A stretch of DNA of 64,000 bases, taken from NCBI GenBank assembly GCA_036898135.1, contig CM072522.1, forward strand, positions 3,303,421 to 3,367,420, written 5' to 3'. The stretch's first letter is position 1; every line of letters begins with the position of its first letter. The translations under genes were made by a program, and so were the position numbers. Origin of the DNA: Oncomelania hupensis (taxonomy: Eukaryota > Mollusca > Gastropoda > Littorinimorpha > Pomatiopsidae). This document shows, piece by piece, positions 31,987 to 42,596 of this stretch. The notes below the pieces were generated by a model. That model worked only from the letters and a program-made list of their open reading frames with translations. It was not told the origin of the DNA and did no database searches.

Positions 31987-32995
31987 CAGGGTGGGGAACT
32001 CTCCTCGGATCCGCTGATTTCAGAGGAAATCGGCAGCCATTTCAGAGGAAAAGAAAAAGAGTTCAGAGGAAAAAAAATTTGTCCGTTTCTGAATCCAGTA
32101 GACCTATTATTACAAGTACCCATCCGTGTCCACCTTTTACTTTCTCATTGCTAGAACGGGCCCGCTAGAACTGAATGCGTGCAACATCTCCCCGCCCGCT
32201 CTTGTTGATTCTTACGACCACATAAACGCGACTTGCTTAGAGCGGGCGAAATGGTGTTGAACGCCCACAAGACCAAAGTGCCATCACAGCTTCTTCGCCA
32301 GACACTCTGACCACTGGTGTTAAAGGAAAGCGCCCACAAGAGATCTTAGTGCCATCACCAGCAAAAGCAAACAAGCATAGCTCTTCAGCTTCTTCACCAG
32401 AAAAAGCAAGCACGCTTAGCTCCTCAGTGCCATCACCAGCAAAATTAATTAAGCAAAGCTCAATTGTCAGCTTTTTTAGGAAGTAAAACAACAGTGAACT
32501 TATGGAAGCTAAAATTAGACAATGTGCTGAAATGAAACCTCTTTAATTTAACTTGCAGAAACTTATTTGAAAATTTGCTAAGAAGATTGTTTCTATTAAA
32601 ATTGAACTTGTGAAAGACTGAAATGTGCAAGAAGAAACAGACATCCAAAATGTAAAGGTTAGTGGTATTTGCTTGTGTGTGTGTGTGTGTGTGAATACGA
32701 ATACGAAATTTTATTGTCATAAAACACCAGTGTGTGTGTGTGCTCCTGTGTTTGTTCAAGCTTTTCCTAATAATTATTACTTTTCTTTCACATTTGGTTG
32801 GTTCAGTTCACTATACATTTACTGCACTGTTACTATGCCACTCTTGGTATGGCTTAAAAACGTGCACATTTTCCGGGGGGCTTTGCCCCCCTGTGCCACC
32901 TACAAGGGCCCTGCCCCTTGACCCCGCCGGGGCCTAGGCGGCCCCTGGACCCCGGCCTTTTCAGAGTTTTTCTCAATGAGTTGTTCCCCACCCTG
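31987..32995 (+). mobile_element. DNA transposon of the CAG...CTG family, element 3
   Basis: A 1009-bp element with ends CAGGGTGGGGAACTCTCC and GAGTTGTTCCCCACCCTG, flanked by a perfect 6-bp duplication ACAAAT (31981-31986 and 32996-33001). Closely related in both ends and the G/C-rich subterminal part to element 5 at 45072-46133. An open frame of about 80 codons ends at 32486 in KLIKQSSIVSFFRK, a PCNA-binding-like peptide. No catalytic core was seen. Confidence 0.8.
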
Positions 32996-33001
32996 ACAAA
33001 T

Positions 33002-33255
33002 ATACACAATTATTACAACTGCACTCCCATTCACACCATAGCGATTCATCTCAACCACACCTCCATCTTCATCACACCTCTCCAACGCAGTATATTGTCT
33101 CCCTTCCTTCACATTCATTACCCCTCTCTCTCTAACATGCATACTTCATTGTCGCCCTTTGACCCACTTTGGCAACAACAGCAACGACATTATTTATACA
33201 CACATTCCACCAAGAAAATCATATGAAAATCGTACAAAAATGAACATACTACTAT
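33002..33255. other. Spacer between elements 3 and 4
   Basis: Sequence with TATACACAATTATTACAACT belongs to the same host repeat that continues on either side of elements 3 and 4. No gene was recognised. Confidence 0.35.
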
Positions 33256-34453
33256 CAGACATACCTACCCGCACGGAATTTCCGTATTTTTTCCGGAAAT
33301 TTGAAAAACTCGGCAAGCGCTACGGAAAATACGGCTATTTGTTTTACGGTACGGAAATTTAAAAAAATGATAAAGAAAAAAAAATCAAATCGTTGGCCTG
33401 TGGTAATGCATCGCATGACCTTTTTCCGAAGGTTTAATGCCGCAATGCGCAGTCGCAGTGGAGACCTGTGACATCGAAGTTTCCGGTAGAGGCACCGAAG
33501 TTTGCCGAACCCGTTTTTGCACAGTCGCAGTAAAGATCGGTGCTCGTGAGACAGAATTTAAAACATGGCGTTCAAACGAATGGCTAAGCAATGTGATTGT
33601 GAATCTGAATCTTCAAAAAAAAACGCGCAAGGGGCAGACATTTCTTGCCTCGTATTCGGAAAAGTGTCCTTTCGTTATTTGCGGCAGCACTGACTCAAAA
33701 GTACGATTTGTGCCAACCAGTTCGGCATCTCCGCCGGTGATATGAACATCAAGCGGCACGCGGAAGGCCCACACTGCCACAGTATATGAAGAATTACGAG
33801 GCTTTGGAGAAGAAAAAGAACATTGTGGCAGCAAATCAATCTATCACTGGATTCTTCGCATAATATCAAAAAGGATGAGTGCAAAAACAATAGGTAGTAA
33901 AAGTCAATACGGAAATCGTAATTGTAATACAGTGATGTCCCGAGGCCTCGGACATCGGTCATGGTCCGATTTGTTTGGAAAATGACCGAATGCAAACACC
34001 TGTGTCCCGTCAAATGTCCGATTCTATTGCGAAATTAGCGGTCATTGTCCGATAGTATTATGACTAGAGCGGTCACTGCAAGAAACATCTGTACAAACTG
34101 GAGTGTCAAAGCCGTTAAAACGAGTTTGAATAGTGGACAATGCTAGACTATTATCACTCTTTAGTGCATTCCGTCGAACAGCAAAAGGGCCGCAACTCTC
34201 GACACTTTTGAAAGGGAAATAACCGAACCATACTTCCTCTGCAACGATCTTAAAGAAGCACCATTAATCGGTTCGCTTCACAATCTGAATGTCCTATTGC
34301 TTTTATGTAGTCAGGACATGATGTCCGATTAGTTTTATGATTTAGGACATTTTGTCCTATTGCCCTCTAATCCTAGGAACACCACTGGTAATAGTAATAC
34401 TGAAATTTGAAAAAGCTAATACGGAAACTTCAAATTGAGGGTAGGCATGTCTG
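33256..34453 (+). mobile_element. DNA transposon of the CAG...CTG family, element 4
   Basis: A 1198-bp element with ends CAGACATACCTACCC and GGGTAGGCATGTCTG, flanked by a perfect 6-bp duplication TACTAT (33250-33255 and 34454-34459). Subterminal TACGGAAA repeats are present. A decayed N-terminal transposase trace lies at 33565-33790: ASYSEKCPFVICGST, then, in another frame, NQFGISAGDMNIKRHAEG, matching the finger region of elements 1 and 2. Confidence 0.8.
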
Positions 34454-34459
34454 TACTAT

Positions 34460-35474
34460 TTATCGAAATACATCCCTTTCCCCCTCATCCACCATCGTTC
34501 ATTCACGTACGCAGACTCGGAGCACAGCCACTAAGGAAAAGAATTGCAGGTTTCAACTCACCTTTTAGGTCCTCGGCTTGTGATACACAGATGCACGTAC
34601 ACTGCACAACACAACACTATACACACACACAGTACGGCACACCCTGGTTAGTCTGAGAGTTCAAATCCGTTTCGGGCTAATGCTAGCTATGCATGGGACA
34701 TATCAATAATGGCAAAGTACTTGAGCATTGGCAGGTGCCCAATCGAGGGCCACACAGCTTTAGAACTGAACTCTACACCTATCCTACTCAATAGATGGCA
34801 GTCACAGTCCTCCCACTACAGACTTTTTAACATCCTTGTCCCGACGAGGGCAACAAGACCTTGGGTGGTTCGAAACTCTGCAAACAAAAACCCTTACAGA
34901 AGATGTTACTCTAACCTGACACACAGTCACAATGCTACTTCTGTCAAAAAGACCGTCTGCTTGCAAAAGCAACCAAAATGACTATGCTAACTAAATCATA
35001 TACCAGCACACAGGACAACCTCGAGTCGAGCTCAGTAACCCAGTTTCCTAATTCCGCATTATGCCCTTTCAGCGTTAATCACGTGAAACCACATATACTA
35101 ATCTTTCATACGCAGTAAAAGAAACTGCTGATATCTATGTACACTGTATATTAGAGATGTGCAACTCTGCACAATATATATCATCTTTAGTACATGCTGA
35201 AAACTCGTGTCGTCACACTCCTCTTTGTTTTATAATATTTCGCGTGTGTCGATTCCCTTGCTTTTAGTACCTGTTTAGAAGGTTCTATAAATCTGTGAGG
35301 CTTAATTCATATTAATATCAAATCTTTAAGTGTAAACATGCCATTTGTTAGGTATTGAGGACTGAACCTTATAGAATATTTCTTTCTTTTTAAAAAAAAA
35401 ACTTCCTCCACTTTCTAACGCTGTCCTGGGATGGTGTTGAAAGAGGTCTGATAGCGTGGCCTACGCTGCCTGGA
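34460..35474. other. Non-coding segment left of the I-like LINE
   Basis: Contains CA-rich stretches near 34600-34640 and a run of A at 35393-35403. No gene was recognised. The 5' truncation point of the LINE lies somewhere in 35400-35480. Confidence 0.4.
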
Positions 35475-38456
35475 ATGCAAGTAGAAGCCAGAAAGAAAGG
35501 GAAACTAAGGGGCATAGATCCAATACAGCTCTACACTGACATAGTTATAAACAGTGCTAAGGAGTCCATCCCGCAAACTTCATCAAAACCGTATACGATT
35601 AAAAAGACCTGGTTTGATGATGAATGTAAAAAACTTCAGCAAGCCCGTAAAAAAGCTTTAAGAATGATGTATCTGCACCCCAGCTCTGAAAATAAACAGA
35701 ACCACCAACGTTTGCGAGCGCAATGTCGACAGCTCTTCAAACTTAAGAGAAGAGAATCGTGGAGAGGTTTCTGCTCCACGATAAATTCGAAAGCAAAACT
35801 GTCAAAGGTTTGGAAAGTGGTCCGCAAACTCAAAAATAAAAGTAACAAACAGGTGAGCCCATGCCTTACTGTGCAGGGAGACGTAATCGGTGATAAAAAA
35901 CTAGTAGCTGATCTTTTGGCCTCTTCTTTTGCTGCAAATTCTTCCTCTGAACATTATTCCGTCTCTTTTCAAACAATTAAAGCACGTAAAGAAAAACAAC
36001 GGTTAAATTTTATCTCTGATAATTCTGAAGATTACAACATTTCGTTCTCATTAGTCGAGCTTGACGATGCAATTAACAAAAGTGCAGATTCAGCAGTTGG
36101 ACCGGATGATGTACATTATCAATTTCTCAGACATTTAACAAGGTACTCACGGTCTAAACTGCTGGACATCTTCAATCAGATTTGGATCACTGGCACCTTT
36201 CCTCCCTCTTGGAGAAAGGCCATTATTGTACCCATTCCCAAACCTGGCAAAGACCATACCGACCCGACAAACTATAGACCAATAGCCTTAACGTCTTGCT
36301 TATGCAAGATGCTAGAAAGAATGGTTTATTCTCGTTTACTGTGGTATCTAGAAACAAATAATATCTTATCCAACACTCAGTGTGGCTTTCGAAGTGGTCG
36401 AAGTACTGTTGACCACCTGGTGCGACTGGAAACTTTTATCCGTAACGCGTTCGTCCAGGGTGAACATGTCGTTGCCATCATGTTTGATTTGGAAAAAGCC
36501 TATGATACCACATGGAAATATGGCATTCTTTCAGATTTACAAGACATGGGTTTGAAGGGACATTTACCTCTATTTATATCCAATTTTCTAACAGACAGAA
36601 TTTTTCAGGTTAAGGTTGGGGGATCTTTGTCAGATACGAGAGAACAGGAGATGGGAGTGCCTCAGGGTAGCATCTTGTCTCCCTTGCTGTTTAATATTAA
36701 TATAAATAACATTGTTCGTTCCGTTAAACGGGGAATTGACAATTCTTTATTTGTCGACGATTTTGCATTGGTAGCCAAAGGTAAAACTTTGGCATCTGCA
36801 GAACGTCAGCTACAGTTATGTGTCAAGGCCGTAGAAGACTGGGTTTTACAAAATGGTTTTAAATTTTCTGAAGCAAAAACTGAATGTATTCACTTTTCCA
36901 AGCACCGGGGAATTATTCAAGATCCTAACATTACCCTCAATAAAACTCCAATAAAGGCGGTCCAACAAGTCAAATTTTTGGGTGTTATTTTTTATCAAAG
37001 GCTATCCTTCATTCCTCATCTGAAAAATTTGAAAACTAAATGTCAACAGGCCTGCAACTTGCTCAAGGTTATCAGTAGTACAGACTGGGGAGCTGACAAG
37101 AAAACTTTACTGCTGCTATATCGTTCTTTAATGAGATCCAAGTTAGATTATGGTTGCATTGTTTATGGTTCTGCTAGAAAATCTTATCTTAAAATGTTAG
37201 ATCCAGTTGCTCATCAGGCATTACGCATTGCTTTGGGTGCTTTTCGCACCTCCCCTTGTGAAAGCCTTTACGTGGAAGCTAACGAACCCCCGCTGGAGCT
37301 GAGACGTACAAAATTGTCACTGAATTACTATTTAAAATTAAAAACTGATCCCATGAACCCCGCTTATGACTGTGTTTTCAACCCAGATTTTGTTCACAAA
37401 TTTGAAGCCAAACCTAACACAATTCCTTCGTTTGGCATCAGAATGCATGCTCATCTGGAAAAAGCAGGCATTAATGTTGCTTCCATCAACGACGATGAGC
37501 TTCGGACTGAAGCTCCCCCATGGAAATTATGTACCCCAAACATTAATTGGCAGTTGTCCTCTTTCCTTAAAAACAATACATCTGAAACCGTATATAACCA
37601 ACTTTATTTAGAACAGTGTGCATTATACCCAGGATATGAAAAACTTTTTACAGACGGGTCAAAGAAAGGAGATTCAGTTGCTGCTGCGTCGGTCTCTGGG
37701 AGACACTTAGACCAGCCTTTGCAACAGCGTTTACCTGATTTTTGTTCTGTTTATACAGCTGAACTCAAGGCAATTCATTTAGCTCTGAAACAAGTTTATC
37801 AATCCAAAAGAACCTCGTTTTTAATCATGTCTGATTCATTGTCAGCACTTCAGGCTCTTTTCACGAGAAAGATATCACACCCTTTTCTGGCAGAGATCCA
37901 TGACCTCTATACACAACTTGTTTCTGAGGGTAAAAAGATAGTTTTTATGTGGGTCCCTGGTCACATGGGCATCCGTGGCAATATTGCAGTAGACAGGGCG
38001 GCTAAAGATGCTCTGCATCTCGATTTCCCTCCAGAGATTTTCCAGTTTGTGCCCTACTCTGACCTACGTTGTATGACTGGATCTTATTGTAAACGACTGT
38101 GGCAGACTGACTGGTCTAACCATATCAACAACAAATTATTTCAAATTCTTCCCGATTTGTCTGTTTCTTTGCCTAACCTTGCGTCCACTCGCAAGGAAGA
38201 AACAGTGTTGTCTCGCCTTCATATTGGACATACTTATGTCACCCACAGTTTTCTTTTAAAAGGAGAAGAACCACCATGGTGCTTTGCATGTGATCAATCT
38301 TTTTCCGTTCGCCATTTCATGTCTGAGTGTGCTGATTTGATTGAGGAAAGAGAAACATATTTTGGTTCCATACCTTTCGAAGAGATTTTTAAAGTATGTA
38401 ATGGTCAACATCTGTTTCAATTTTTACATGATGTTGGTTTGTTTTATCGCATATAA
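35475..38456 (+). CDS. I-like LINE reverse transcriptase-RNase H, 5'-truncated
   Basis: An uninterrupted 993-codon frame. RT starts with a WFDDECKKLQQARKKALR linker, then AVGPDDVHYQFLRHL, NYRPIALTSCLCKMLERMV, GFRSGRSTVDHLVRLE, IMFDLEKAYDTTWKYGIL (motif A), GVPQGSILSPLLFNI (motif B), SLFVDDFALV (motif C; VDD in place of the usual ADD) and FLGVIF. RNase H follows near residues 720-850: LFTDGSKKGDS, YTAELKAIHLAL, IMSDSLSALQAL, WVPGHMGIRGNIAVDRAAKD. All four acidic residues are present. A C-terminal Cys/His knuckle is CFACDQSFSVRHFMSEC. The endonuclease is missing, so this is a truncated insertion; the ATG at 35475 is probably not a native start. Confidence 0.85.
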   Translation: MQVEARKKGKLRGIDPIQLYTDIVINSAKESIPQTSSKPYTIKKTWFDDECKKLQQARKKALRMMYLHPSSENKQNHQRLRAQCRQLFKLKRRESWRGFCSTINSKAKLSKVWKVVRKLKNKSNKQVSPCLTVQGDVIGDKKLVADLLASSFAANSSSEHYSVSFQTIKARKEKQRLNFISDNSEDYNISFSLVELDDAINKSADSAVGPDDVHYQFLRHLTRYSRSKLLDIFNQIWITGTFPPSWRKAIIVPIPKPGKDHTDPTNYRPIALTSCLCKMLERMVYSRLLWYLETNNILSNTQCGFRSGRSTVDHLVRLETFIRNAFVQGEHVVAIMFDLEKAYDTTWKYGILSDLQDMGLKGHLPLFISNFLTDRIFQVKVGGSLSDTREQEMGVPQGSILSPLLFNININNIVRSVKRGIDNSLFVDDFALVAKGKTLASAERQLQLCVKAVEDWVLQNGFKFSEAKTECIHFSKHRGIIQDPNITLNKTPIKAVQQVKFLGVIFYQRLSFIPHLKNLKTKCQQACNLLKVISSTDWGADKKTLLLLYRSLMRSKLDYGCIVYGSARKSYLKMLDPVAHQALRIALGAFRTSPCESLYVEANEPPLELRRTKLSLNYYLKLKTDPMNPAYDCVFNPDFVHKFEAKPNTIPSFGIRMHAHLEKAGINVASINDDELRTEAPPWKLCTPNINWQLSSFLKNNTSETVYNQLYLEQCALYPGYEKLFTDGSKKGDSVAAASVSGRHLDQPLQQRLPDFCSVYTAELKAIHLALKQVYQSKRTSFLIMSDSLSALQALFTRKISHPFLAEIHDLYTQLVSEGKKIVFMWVPGHMGIRGNIAVDRAAKDALHLDFPPEIFQFVPYSDLRCMTGSYCKRLWQTDWSNHINNKLFQILPDLSVSLPNLASTRKEETVLSRLHIGHTYVTHSFLLKGEEPPWCFACDQSFSVRHFMSECADLIEERETYFGSIPFEEIFKVCNGQHLFQFLHDVGLFYRI

Positions 38457-38727
38457 ATCGTATCGACATGTTTTGTTTAGTTTGGATTTTATTGATAGGA
38501 CTGAATTTAGTGATTTGATTGAAGAAAGAGAATATATTTTTAATACATCAGTTTTAAAGAAGACTCTTAAAGAGGTGTCATGTGAAAGTTTGTGTATTTA
38601 AGAGTAACAGGCTTGTTTTTTAAGATTTGAATCATTTTATAATATTTTAAGATAACGTCTCTCTGGTCCTGATTTGGCTCGGAAGAGTCCGCTGGACCTA
38701 AAGCAATAATCTTGTATTGTATTGTTT
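38457..38727 (+). mobile_element. 3' UTR and tail of the I-like LINE
   Basis: AT-rich 3' UTR ending in CTGATTTGGCTCGGAAGAGT, CCGCTGGACCTAAAGCAATA, then TTGTA/TTGTATTG units. The final ~40 bp before the tail are the same as at 23818-23855 and 47966-48002. They probably form the 3' structure recognised by the RT. Confidence 0.75.
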
Positions 38728-39057
38728 CAACATCATCATTATCACCATCCCCATTGTCATCATTATTTATATCAATCTTGTTGCTGTATCAATTTTTATT
38801 CATCAGATTAACATAAGTTGTACTGATATTTATATCAATCAAAAACAAACACTGTCACTGTCAAAAATAATATGAATTTGCAGCAGTTATATGTACACAA
38901 ATTTATATTCCGGCTGCTGCTATTTTCTGATTCAAATTGAAATTCTAAACCTGAAACTTGTCTGTTGTTTATTTCACTGCTATGTTTGTTAGGACATTGT
39001 TAAGAGAAATAAAAATGGTCTTTCATCCTTGGCAGTCTCATCTTCATCCTCATCATC

Positions 39058-39112
<55 letters not shown>

Positions 39113-40146
39113 CTAGTAGTAATTACCATTATTGGCTATCTCAATGTAGTGGTGTTGGAGAGTTGGTGAGAAGAAGATAAAGTGATGGAGGCTAGGGTGA
39201 TGAAGAATTCTCACACATTCTCTCTCTCTCTCTCTCCACAACGCCAGTTCGTTGATGACCGTTGGAAGTTTTATTCTCGAAGTGCATCATACAAAAAGCA
39301 ATGCTCGTGGAGCTAACAGCTACATTCTGCCCTCTCTGTGTTTGACTTGTTCTCCCGTTCTCCTGTTCTCTTTCTGCATGCTCCAGCTCTCTGTCTCTCT
39401 GCCGTGTGTGTCCCGAAATATTTGCACGTTCGTGCTTTTATGTGTGAGCGCAGACCGTACTGAACCCGATGTTTAACGCGTGCTGCGCGCCACAGAATGT
39501 TCGGCTCTTTCGGTAATTTGTGTTAGTCGTTAATATTTATTTTACATAGAATGCTTGAAACGCTAACGAATGCTATACAAATTATATATGGGCGGAAACA
39601 CGACCTTTCTACTGATATAATAATATCGGACCTATCTGCTACGAAATAAAAATAATACACAATTTAAGAGGGAGTTGGCTGCTGATCTTAGGAATGTCAC
39701 GACTCTAAACTTGTAAAAACTCTTCAATCTAATACAATTATAAATAATAATAACACCTAACACAACAACAATATTTACATCTAACCTCTTCTTACAACTT
39801 TTTCTCTGTTTCTCTTCCGATGTATGTCCCTATAAAACTAATATTTAATTTAAGTATATACTATTAGAGAATGAACTAAGGCATCGGAAAATATCACACT
39901 TAAGGTGTTACAGTGGAAAATCTTTGCTATCGCCATCATCGACAATTACATTCGTATCATGTGTTAATCTACGATTACACAAGGCGGGAAGTGCGTTACG
40001 ACCGGCCAAACCAGTAAGCCTGTCAGCTTGGTCCGCAACAGCGCGGTGTCTTTATCAATGTGATAGGCATCGCGCTATTCTAAACATCACGCTCTCCTTT
40101 AAAACTGCTACATAAATCACAAATAAAGTTTATATATTCTAATAGA
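38728..40146. other. Intergenic sequence with (ATC)n microsatellite
   Basis: Contains an ATC/TCA microsatellite at about 39050-39113 and a CT run at 39220-39236. Weak frames here lack domains. Sequence after ACAACGCCAG (39239-39248) reads FVDDRWKFYSRSASYKKQC, then WS and a stop, an isolated weak candidate for a terminal exon. Confidence 0.45.
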
Positions 40147-40151
40147 GAATT

Positions 40152-40300
40152 AGAGATAGCAATAATGAGAACTCACCGACAAAGAGTTGCTAAAGGCCTT
40201 TTTTATTACAATATAAGGCTGTTTTGATAGCAATTAAATACATGACAAAATACTCTGTAAATCCCTCATTTGCTAATATATGCGTATTTATTGCGTCTTT
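40152..40300 (+). repeat. Left terminal inverted repeat of the Polinton
   Basis: Matches the inverse of 62513-62680 over AGAGATAGCAATAATG, AAAGAGTTGCTAAAGG (right end: AGAGTTACTAAAGGAGG), GGCTGTTTT, ACTCTG..AATCC, TTTGCTAA and TTGCGTCTTT, with substitutions and gaps. The divergence implies an old insertion or relaxed repeat maintenance. Confidence 0.85.
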
Positions 40301-41153
40301 AAGTTTGAATGAAATTTAAATTAAAATTCCTTTTTTTATACAACTGCAGAATTCTTTACCTGTTATTAGCTATATAACGCAAATCCTTTGCCTGTGGTTT
40401 TATTTTTATTGAAGCTTCGTGACGGTATTGATTTTGACTTACATGCTGTTCTCACAATTCTTTTATTATTAAATACACAACACACTGCATTATAATTGTA
40501 ACATTAAACATTAATGTGTAACACTTTCTTAAATCTTGAATAAGTTAGAAAATTACTGCAATGATGGAGCATTATTTACTTTTGGTTTTAAGCTGTGGGA
40601 AATCCCATTATAGCAGACGATGCAAATGCTAGTGCCTAGTCATTTCCTCTTAGCAACAACACGCATGCTTCCTGTATGTTTGCCAGTCAGATAATTGTTA
40701 GTTACTTCTAAACAGAATCATGAATGCACGCTCATGCATATGCACTCACGCATGTTTGCACACGCATGCATATGCATAAACACACACACATGCACACGCA
40801 CACATGCATACGAACGCGCATGCATATGTTTTTAAATAAATAATTCGCTGTTTACCGTTTAGCATACGTCATAGGGCGTGTTTATTAGTTACAGTCCCTA
40901 ACGACCGTGCGCAAAGCCGGGCAAGCATTCACTTTTGAGAAATACTAGCTGTCGTGAAGACGCATTTCAGTGCACTGTCTGCTTTATACTTGGTTTGAGG
41001 AAATTCTTCTTTCAGCAATCATAAACTCGACTGTTACCTCGACTGTTACAGAATCAAAAGAAAATAATCTGTTAAAAACTGACTGAGCGTCAAGGAAGAA
41101 AGAAGTGAATAATTTTGTGATCATTCTGTGGAATATAGTGCTGTGTTTGTAAA
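40301..41153. other. Left non-coding arm of the Polinton
   Basis: AT-rich sequence with an alternating CATGCATATG/CACACACA tract at about 40730-40830. No gene was recognised. It precedes the first gene at 41154. Confidence 0.5.
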
Positions 41154-41870
41154 ATGGCGTCGTCAAGCGTTCAACCTGTCTCGCCAGGTATGACTATGAG
41201 TCAAGAATCAGATATGTTGCAAGACTCTCAACCTTTGACAACTCAACCTTCGGCAATTTTTTCTGAACAAGAACTCGCCGTTTTAAATAAATACCAAAGT
41301 TATCATACCAAGATGAGTGAATATTTTTCTAAATTGCCCAAAGAACCAAATGCGGAAATACCTAAACGTCCAAAGGAAAGCTTATCATTTTTGAACACCA
41401 AACCTGATAAGTTCACTCCAGAAAGCATGGATAAATTTCTTGAAGAAAATTTGATTAAAACAAATGCTGTGCCACTGGTTGAAATGCCTGATATTTCTAA
41501 AGCAGCTCAAGATATGAATTTAGACTATGAAAACGTAACTGACATTCTAGTCAAAAGGGCAAACAAATTTCGAAATGATCAGGCTGCTTTTATCAGTGAT
41601 GCATTAAATTATGGGTTGTTGTTAGAGAGGGCGTTTTTTTTGGTAAAAATTCAAAGAAAAATGAAATGGTCTGATTATTTAAAAGACCAACTAAAAATTT
41701 CACAAAACTATGCCGCAAAACTGCGTAACTTGGCTCATTATTTTGCTAATTATCCTAAGTTTCATAGGCTAGATATTCCATTAAGAGAGCTTATAATCAA
41801 ATCTAAACAAATTAATCAGTTTATGAAAGATGATGAGGCATTTCGAGCAAAATGGCAGAGCATAGAATAA
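41154..41870 (+). CDS. Polinton protein of unknown function, 238 aa
   Basis: Intact, starting in a GTAAAATGG context. The N-terminal ~45 residues are Ser/Gln/Thr-rich and probably disordered. A helical, charged C-terminal half (about residues 120-238) contains DALNYGLLLERAFFLVKIQR, then WSDYLKDQLKISQNYAAKLR. This looks like an all-helical DNA- or protein-binding region; the KISQNYAAKLRNLA segment recalls a helix-turn-helix, but this is only a resemblance. It is the first gene from the left end and is transcribed towards the polymerase. I do not recognise the family. Confidence 0.7.
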   Translation: MASSSVQPVSPGMTMSQESDMLQDSQPLTTQPSAIFSEQELAVLNKYQSYHTKMSEYFSKLPKEPNAEIPKRPKESLSFLNTKPDKFTPESMDKFLEENLIKTNAVPLVEMPDISKAAQDMNLDYENVTDILVKRANKFRNDQAAFISDALNYGLLLERAFFLVKIQRKMKWSDYLKDQLKISQNYAAKLRNLAHYFANYPKFHRLDIPLRELIIKSKQINQFMKDDEAFRAKWQSIE

Positions 41871-41929
41871 ATTCTGTAGAAAAAACACACCGGCAGCAAC
41901 AAAGTAATCAAGTTATTGATTAGTAGGCA

Positions 41930-42110
41930 AAACCTGGCGGGACTGGCGAACAGTAACGCAGTGTTGAAATGTCCTTCACCTTGCTCGTCAACCAAACCTT
42001 CACCTTTAGCCAAAGACTCCACTGAGACTGGCAAACAGTAACGCAGTGTTGAAATGTCCTTCACCTTGCTCGTCAACCAAACCTTCACCTTTAGCCAAGG
42101 ATTCCACAGC
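41930..42110 (+). repeat. Two-copy ~79-bp tandem repeat
   Basis: GGCAAACAGTAACGCAGTG (first copy GGCGAACAGTAACGCAGTG), then TTGAAATGTCCTTCACCTTG and CTCGTCAACCAAACCTTCAC, occurs twice in succession (about 41945-42025 and 42024-42105). It lies between the 238-aa gene and the polymerase. No coding role was seen. Confidence 0.8.
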
Positions 42111-42289
42111 ATGACTCACACTTGTTCACTCTTGTATTCCACTCGCTCGTCAACAACAAAGGGGTTGCCAATGTGCGACTCCGCTATTGAACTATCACTC
42201 CCCACTTCCACTCCCCATCCCAATTGCATTCACAACAATTACTCAAAACGCAACAAGCAAACATGAAACTTTTTCCCTCCCTCCACCCT

Positions 42290-42510
42290 CAGACTCCCAA
42301 ACCCCACCCCCTCATACCCATCCTCTCACCCACCACCCCTCACCCACCACCCCTCACCCACCACCCCTCACTCCCTCCCCATCAACCACCACCCCTCACT
42401 CCCTCCCCATCCCATCACCCCCCTCCCCCCCCCATCACCCATCCCCTTACACTCCCTCCCCATTACCCACTTTCCCATCCCCATCACCACCACCCCTCCC
42501 CCATTCACAC
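42290..42510 (+). repeat. C-rich low-complexity tract
   Basis: CCCACCACCCCTCA and CCATCACCCC units on the + strand form about 220 bp of strongly strand-biased sequence directly upstream of the polymerase gene. The opposite strand is G-rich and could form quadruplexes. Confidence 0.8.
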
Positions 42511-42596
42511 ATGCGCGTTAAACAATAACGATGATCCTAAAGGGAGGTAATAACTATTATACATTTTTAATTTAAAGTTTTGTTATCAGTATAAAA

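Noticed and set aside
39040..39120. CRISPR-like or regulatory short repeats
   Set aside because: A simple ATC microsatellite without spacers; nothing in the window resembles CRISPR, and the sequence is eukaryotic.
39249..39320. Terminal exon of the gene started at 19199
   Set aside because: An acceptor-like CCACAACGCCAG and a 22-codon frame exist, but the phase does not follow the exon ending at 25886 and there is no other support.
42187..42550. Pro/His-rich proteins of 108-113 codons
   Set aside because: They are translations of the C-rich low-complexity tract in two frames, without start context or conservation evidence.
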